DNA from: Microbulbifer sp. GL-2
GTDB lineage: Bacteria; Pseudomonadota; Gammaproteobacteria; Pseudomonadales; Cellvibrionaceae
NCBI RefSeq assembly: GCF_007183175.1
Contig: NZ_AP019807.1
Coordinates: 186,001 to 250,000 of the forward strand
DNA: 64,000 nucleotides
Direction of reading: 5' to 3'
Within the stretch, counting starts at the first letter, position 1; each line of letters starts with the position of its first letter. Below are positions 61,249 through 64,000 of this stretch, in pieces. A program made the translations under genes and the position numbers. The notes beneath the pieces are model-generated. The model saw nothing but the letters and a program-made list of their open reading frames with translations. It searched no databases and was not told the DNA's origin.

Positions 61249-62157
61249 TTACTGCTGTTCCTCGTCCTGCTGGGACAAGTGGTAGACATAGGCCGCCACC
61301 AGGCGGATTTTGTCTTCGCGCAGTTTATCTTTCTGCGCAGGCATCATATTGCTTCGGCCGCTGCGGATACTGTGCTGGATCTGCTCACGATCACTGCCGT
61401 ACAACCAAAGGTCATCGGTCAGGTTCGGCGCACCGAGAAGCTGGTTGCCCTTGGCGTCCATACCGTGGCAGGCCATACACACGGTATTGAATACCTTCTG
61501 TCCTTTGGCAGCCATAGCCTGGTCGTGATCGAGGCCATTCAGGGAAAGAACATACTCAGTAGCATTCTTAACCCCTTCCTCTCCAATCACCGGACCCTGC
61601 GGAGGCATCATGCCCTGGCGGCCGTTATTCAGGGTCTCCAGGATTTTATCCGGGGTACCGCCATACAACCAGGCGTTGTCGGTCAGGTTCGGGAAACCGA
61701 AGTTACCACCGGCATCCGCCCCGTGACACACGGCACAGTTGTTGGCAAAGATACGGGAACCCATCTTGATCGCTTCAGGACTCTGGGCAATTTCTTCGAT
61801 AGGCATATCGAGATACTTGCCAAAGTGCTCATCAAACTTCTCCTGGGCCTTGGCTTGGGAAGCTTCCAGCGCACCAACAGAAGACCAGCCGCTCACACCT
61901 TTGAAGTTACCCATACCCGGGTAGATCACCAAGTATCCAACGGAGAACACCAACGTGGCAATAAACAGCAAGAACCACCACTTGGGCAGAGGGTTGTCAT
62001 ACTCCTCAATGCCATCGTACACGTGGCCCGTTGTTTTATTTTCCGGTTCAGCCTGGTCGTCCACTGCAACTTTTCGGTTGGCGAACAGTACCCAGGTAAT
62101 CAACGCCAGATTGGCGATGGTGAGCACAATTACCCACAAACTCCAGAATGTACTCAT
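61249..62157 (-). CDS. ccoP: cbb3 cytochrome c oxidase subunit III (CcoP)
   Basis: 302 residues. Two N-terminal hydrophobic segments (the second after NPLPKWWFLLFIATLVFSVG), then two class-I cytochrome c domains with heme-binding CAVCH near residue 139 and CMACH near 224; distal Met ligands probably lie in QGMMPPQG and NMMPAQKD. It passes electrons from c-type cytochromes to CcoO. The ATG overlaps the ccoQ stop (TAATG), showing coupling. Confidence 0.96.
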   Translation of the reverse strand: MSTFWSLWVIVLTIANLALITWVLFANRKVAVDDQAEPENKTTGHVYDGIEEYDNPLPKWWFLLFIATLVFSVGYLVIYPGMGNFKGVSGWSSVGALEASQAKAQEKFDEHFGKYLDMPIEEIAQSPEAIKMGSRIFANNCAVCHGADAGGNFGFPNLTDNAWLYGGTPDKILETLNNGRQGMMPPQGPVIGEEGVKNATEYVLSLNGLDHDQAMAAKGQKVFNTVCMACHGMDAKGNQLLGAPNLTDDLWLYGSDREQIQHSIRSGRSNMMPAQKDKLREDKIRLVAAYVYHLSQQDEEQQ

Positions 62158-62390
62158 TACTTGTCCTGCCCCTGTTTTCGTTCAGTTCCGGGCTCTTCCC
62201 CGGATTTGGATTCATCCTTCTGAGCGGCCGACGCGTCCTTATCGGCCTGTTGCTCATCATCGGCAAATGGCAAATTGGCATCTTCTTCGAAGCGCTTCTT
62301 GCGCTTCGGAGAGAAGGCCCACCAGCAGATAGCCAGAAAAGCCAGAGAGCCTAGAACCAGTCCGATTTCCCGCAAAGTTTCGATAGTCAC
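62157..62390 (-). CDS. ccoQ: cbb3 oxidase subunit CcoQ (FixQ)
   Basis: 77 residues: one membrane span (about 8-25, then WWAFSPKRKKRFEEDANLPF, the CcoQ signature) and a longer than usual, charged tail rich in Glu, Lys and Asp. CcoQ stabilises the complex against oxygen. The tail length is unusual compared with the usual 50-60 residues. Sits between ccoO and ccoP. Confidence 0.9.
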   Translation of the reverse strand: MTIETLREIGLVLGSLAFLAICWWAFSPKRKKRFEEDANLPFADDEQQADKDASAAQKDESKSGEEPGTERKQGQDK

Positions 62391-62408
62391 GAGCTTCCTT
62401 CCTCGCTA

Positions 62409-63026
62409 TTAGCGTTTTTGGGTGACCAGAGTACCCAGCTGTTGCAAGTAAGCGACCAGAGCATCAATTTCCTTCACCTTACCTCCGGCGAATGGCTCGG
62501 CAGCGTTGGCGATATCTTCATCGGTGTAGGGCACACCGACGAGACGCAGTGCTTCCATCTTGCGCGCAGTGTAATTACCGGTAACCACGTTATCGAACAA
62601 CCAGGGGTAGGCCGGCATGATGGACTCAGGTACTACACTGCGCGGGTTGTACAAGTGAGCGCGCTGCCACTCGTCGGAGTAAAGGCCACCCACACGGGCC
62701 AGGTCGGGACCGGTACGCTTGGAGCCCCACAAGAAGGGGTGTTCGTACACGGATTCCTCGGCCATGGAGTAGTGTCCATAGCGCTCAACCTCGGCGCGCA
62801 GTGGACGCACCATCTGGGTGTGACACACGTGGCAGCCTTCACGGATATAAATATCGCGGCCTTCCAGCTGTAGTGCGGTCAGTGGCTTCTGGCCCGGCAG
62901 GGGCGTGTAGTTAGCCTTGGTAAAGAACTGCGGAACAATCTCCACCAGAGCGCCAAAGCTGATGGCAACAATGGTGAAAAAGATCATCCAGCCGATGTTT
63001 TTTTCTACGAGGTCATGATTCTTCAC
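62409..63026 (-). CDS. ccoO: cbb3 oxidase subunit II, mono-heme cytochrome c (CcoO)
   Basis: 205 residues with an N-terminal anchor (IGWMIFFTIVAISFGALVEI). The heme motif CHVCH is in REGCHVCHTQMVRPLRAEVE near residue 63, and YGHYSMAEESVYEHPFLWGS and KRTGPDLARVGG are conserved CcoO segments; the Met ligand is probably in ESIMPAYPWLF. It relays electrons to CcoN. It follows ccoN by 11 bp. Confidence 0.97.
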   Translation of the reverse strand: MKNHDLVEKNIGWMIFFTIVAISFGALVEIVPQFFTKANYTPLPGQKPLTALQLEGRDIYIREGCHVCHTQMVRPLRAEVERYGHYSMAEESVYEHPFLWGSKRTGPDLARVGGLYSDEWQRAHLYNPRSVVPESIMPAYPWLFDNVVTGNYTARKMEALRLVGVPYTDEDIANAAEPFAGGKVKEIDALVAYLQQLGTLVTQKR

Positions 63027-63037
63027 TGTCTGCTCTC

Positions 63038-64000
63038 CTATGCCGCCGGTACAGCTCGAACGGTGTTATCGGCTTGAGAATCGTTTACTTTCTGGGTAAC
63101 CGTACGGTAAACGTTGTAAGCCATCAGCAGCATGCCCACGAGGAACATGGTTCCACCCAGCCAGCGCACTACGTAACCCGGGTGGCTCGCAACCACACTT
63201 TCCACAAAGCTGTAGGTCAGGGTGCCGTCGGCATTAAATGCACGCCACATCAAGCCCTGGGTAATACCGTTCACCCACATCGCGGCGATGTACAGTACGG
63301 TGCCTACAGTCGCCAGCCAGAAATGCGCGTTGATCAGCTTGATGCTGTACATTTCGCGGCGCTTCCACAGTACTGGAACCAGGTGGTAGAGGGCACCGAT
63401 AGAGATCATCGCAACCCAGCCCAATGCGCCGGAGTGTACGTGGCCAATAGTCCAGTCGGTATTGTGGGACAGTGCGTTCACAGTCTTGATGGACATCATC
63501 GGGCCTTCGAAGGTGGACATACCGTAGAAGGACAGGGATACCACCAGGAAGCGCAGAGTCGGATCGGTACGCAGTTTGTGCCAGGCACCGGACAGGGTCA
63601 TGATGCCGTTAATCATACCGCCCCAGGAGGGTGCCAGCAGGATCAGGGACATAACCATCGCCAAGCTCTGGGCCCAGTCAGGCAGCGCTGAGTAGTGCAG
63701 GTGGTGACCACCAGCCCAAACATACAAAGAGATCAGTGCCCAGAAATGCACGATGGAGAGCTGGTAAGAGTAAACCGGTCGACCAGCTTGTTTGGGCACG
63801 AAGTAGTACATGATGCCGAGGAAGGCAGCAGTCAGGAAGAACCCTACTGCGTTGTGGCCATACCACCACTGGATCATTGCATCCTTGGTGCCCGAGTAGA
63901 TAGAGTAAGACTTGAACGGGGCAACAGGGATCTCCAGATTGTTAATAATATGGAGCACAGCAATAGTGATGATATAGGCACCGAAGAACCAATTCGCCAC
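63038..64000 (-). CDS. ccoN: cbb3 cytochrome c oxidase subunit I (CcoN), C-terminal part
   Basis: 320 residues visible; the gene runs off the right edge, so the N-terminus is missing. Copper and heme ligands are seen: His in QWWYGHNAVGFFLTAAF, the His pair in YVWAGGHHLHYSALPDWAQS, and His in DWTIGHVHSGALGW near the high-spin heme. It is the catalytic subunit of the high-affinity oxygen reductase in the inner membrane. It is the first of ccoNOQP; promoter and any Fnr/Anr box lie outside the window. Confidence 0.97.
   Translation of the reverse strand: MANWFFGAYIITIAVLHIINNLEIPVAPFKSYSIYSGTKDAMIQWWYGHNAVGFFLTAAFLGIMYYFVPKQAGRPVYSYQLSIVHFWALISLYVWAGGHHLHYSALPDWAQSLAMVMSLILLAPSWGGMINGIMTLSGAWHKLRTDPTLRFLVVSLSFYGMSTFEGPMMSIKTVNALSHNTDWTIGHVHSGALGWVAMISIGALYHLVPVLWKRREMYSIKLINAHFWLATVGTVLYIAAMWVNGITQGLMWRAFNADGTLTYSFVESVVASHPGYVVRWLGGTMFLVGMLLMAYNVYRTVTQKVNDSQADNTVRAVPAA

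Noticed and set aside
1..64000. CRISPR arrays, rRNA and tRNA genes, or prophage modules
   Set aside because: No direct-repeat spacer pattern, rRNA segments or tRNA cloverleaf were seen by eye, and no phage structural genes occur; a tRNAscan run would be needed to exclude tRNAs fully.

Overview
The window looks like a chromosomal segment of a marine-type gammaproteobacterium, probably Cellvibrionales/Microbulbifer-like. The basis is the cbb3 oxidase cluster (ccoNOQP-ccoGHIS), ampD/ampE, a DUF1631 gene, a NagK/NagB-II type GlcNAc pathway under an apparent LacI-type operator, and a Fur-controlled ferric permease. This is inferred from gene content; no search was run.

Layout. 1-4.2 kb: a minus-strand N-acetylglucosamine operon (nagK, SIS-type deaminase, nagA, sugar MFS transporter running off the edge), with two palindromes in front and a decayed periplasmic-binding-protein fragment. 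4.2-7.0 kb: ferric iron permease and binding protein behind a Fur-like box; the binding protein has a one-base frameshift near its end. 7.1-12 kb: a lipoprotein, two PepSY-like proteins, an aldehyde dehydrogenase, an AraC regulator and a frameshifted SDR. 12.8-19.2 kb: an AT-rich block with a two-component system, a LamG lipoprotein (frameshifted) and an SGNH hydrolase. 19.3-23.3 kb: groEL/groES behind a heat-shock promoter, fxsA and cfa.

23.6-39.05 kb is the accessory part: about twenty small, AT-rich genes, all on the minus strand, separated by attC-like sites. It is an integron-type cassette array with no integrase gene in the window. Contents include GNAT, SRPBCC, RibD/DHFR-like, DUF3291, SIMPL, PD40, P-loop NTPase, CPBP and metallopeptidase-like proteins plus several unknowns. 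An intact IS110-family element sits inside an attC site, and two remnants of the same element also sit beside attC-type ends. The conserved leader upstream of the transposase is a candidate bridge RNA: in the intact copy it repeats, over 10 nt, the target sequence next to the insertion point. Several cassettes are decaying (two in-frame amber stops, frameshifts, truncations).

39.05-41.3 kb is a mostly non-coding junction with a small intact csrA paralogue, a decayed csrA fragment and a possible AraC remnant. 41.3-54.3 kb: an SDR, a DUF481 protein, an alkyltransferase-like protein, two AmpG-type permeases, a PEBP protein, a Ser/Thr dehydratase, a second aldehyde dehydrogenase, ampE, ampD and a DUF1631 protein. 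54.8-64 kb: nadC, then the complete cbb3 assembly and structural gene set on the minus strand, with ccoN cut by the window edge.

Several genes carry apparent one-base deletions, two of them in G runs. These may be real mutations or sequence errors; raw reads would decide.
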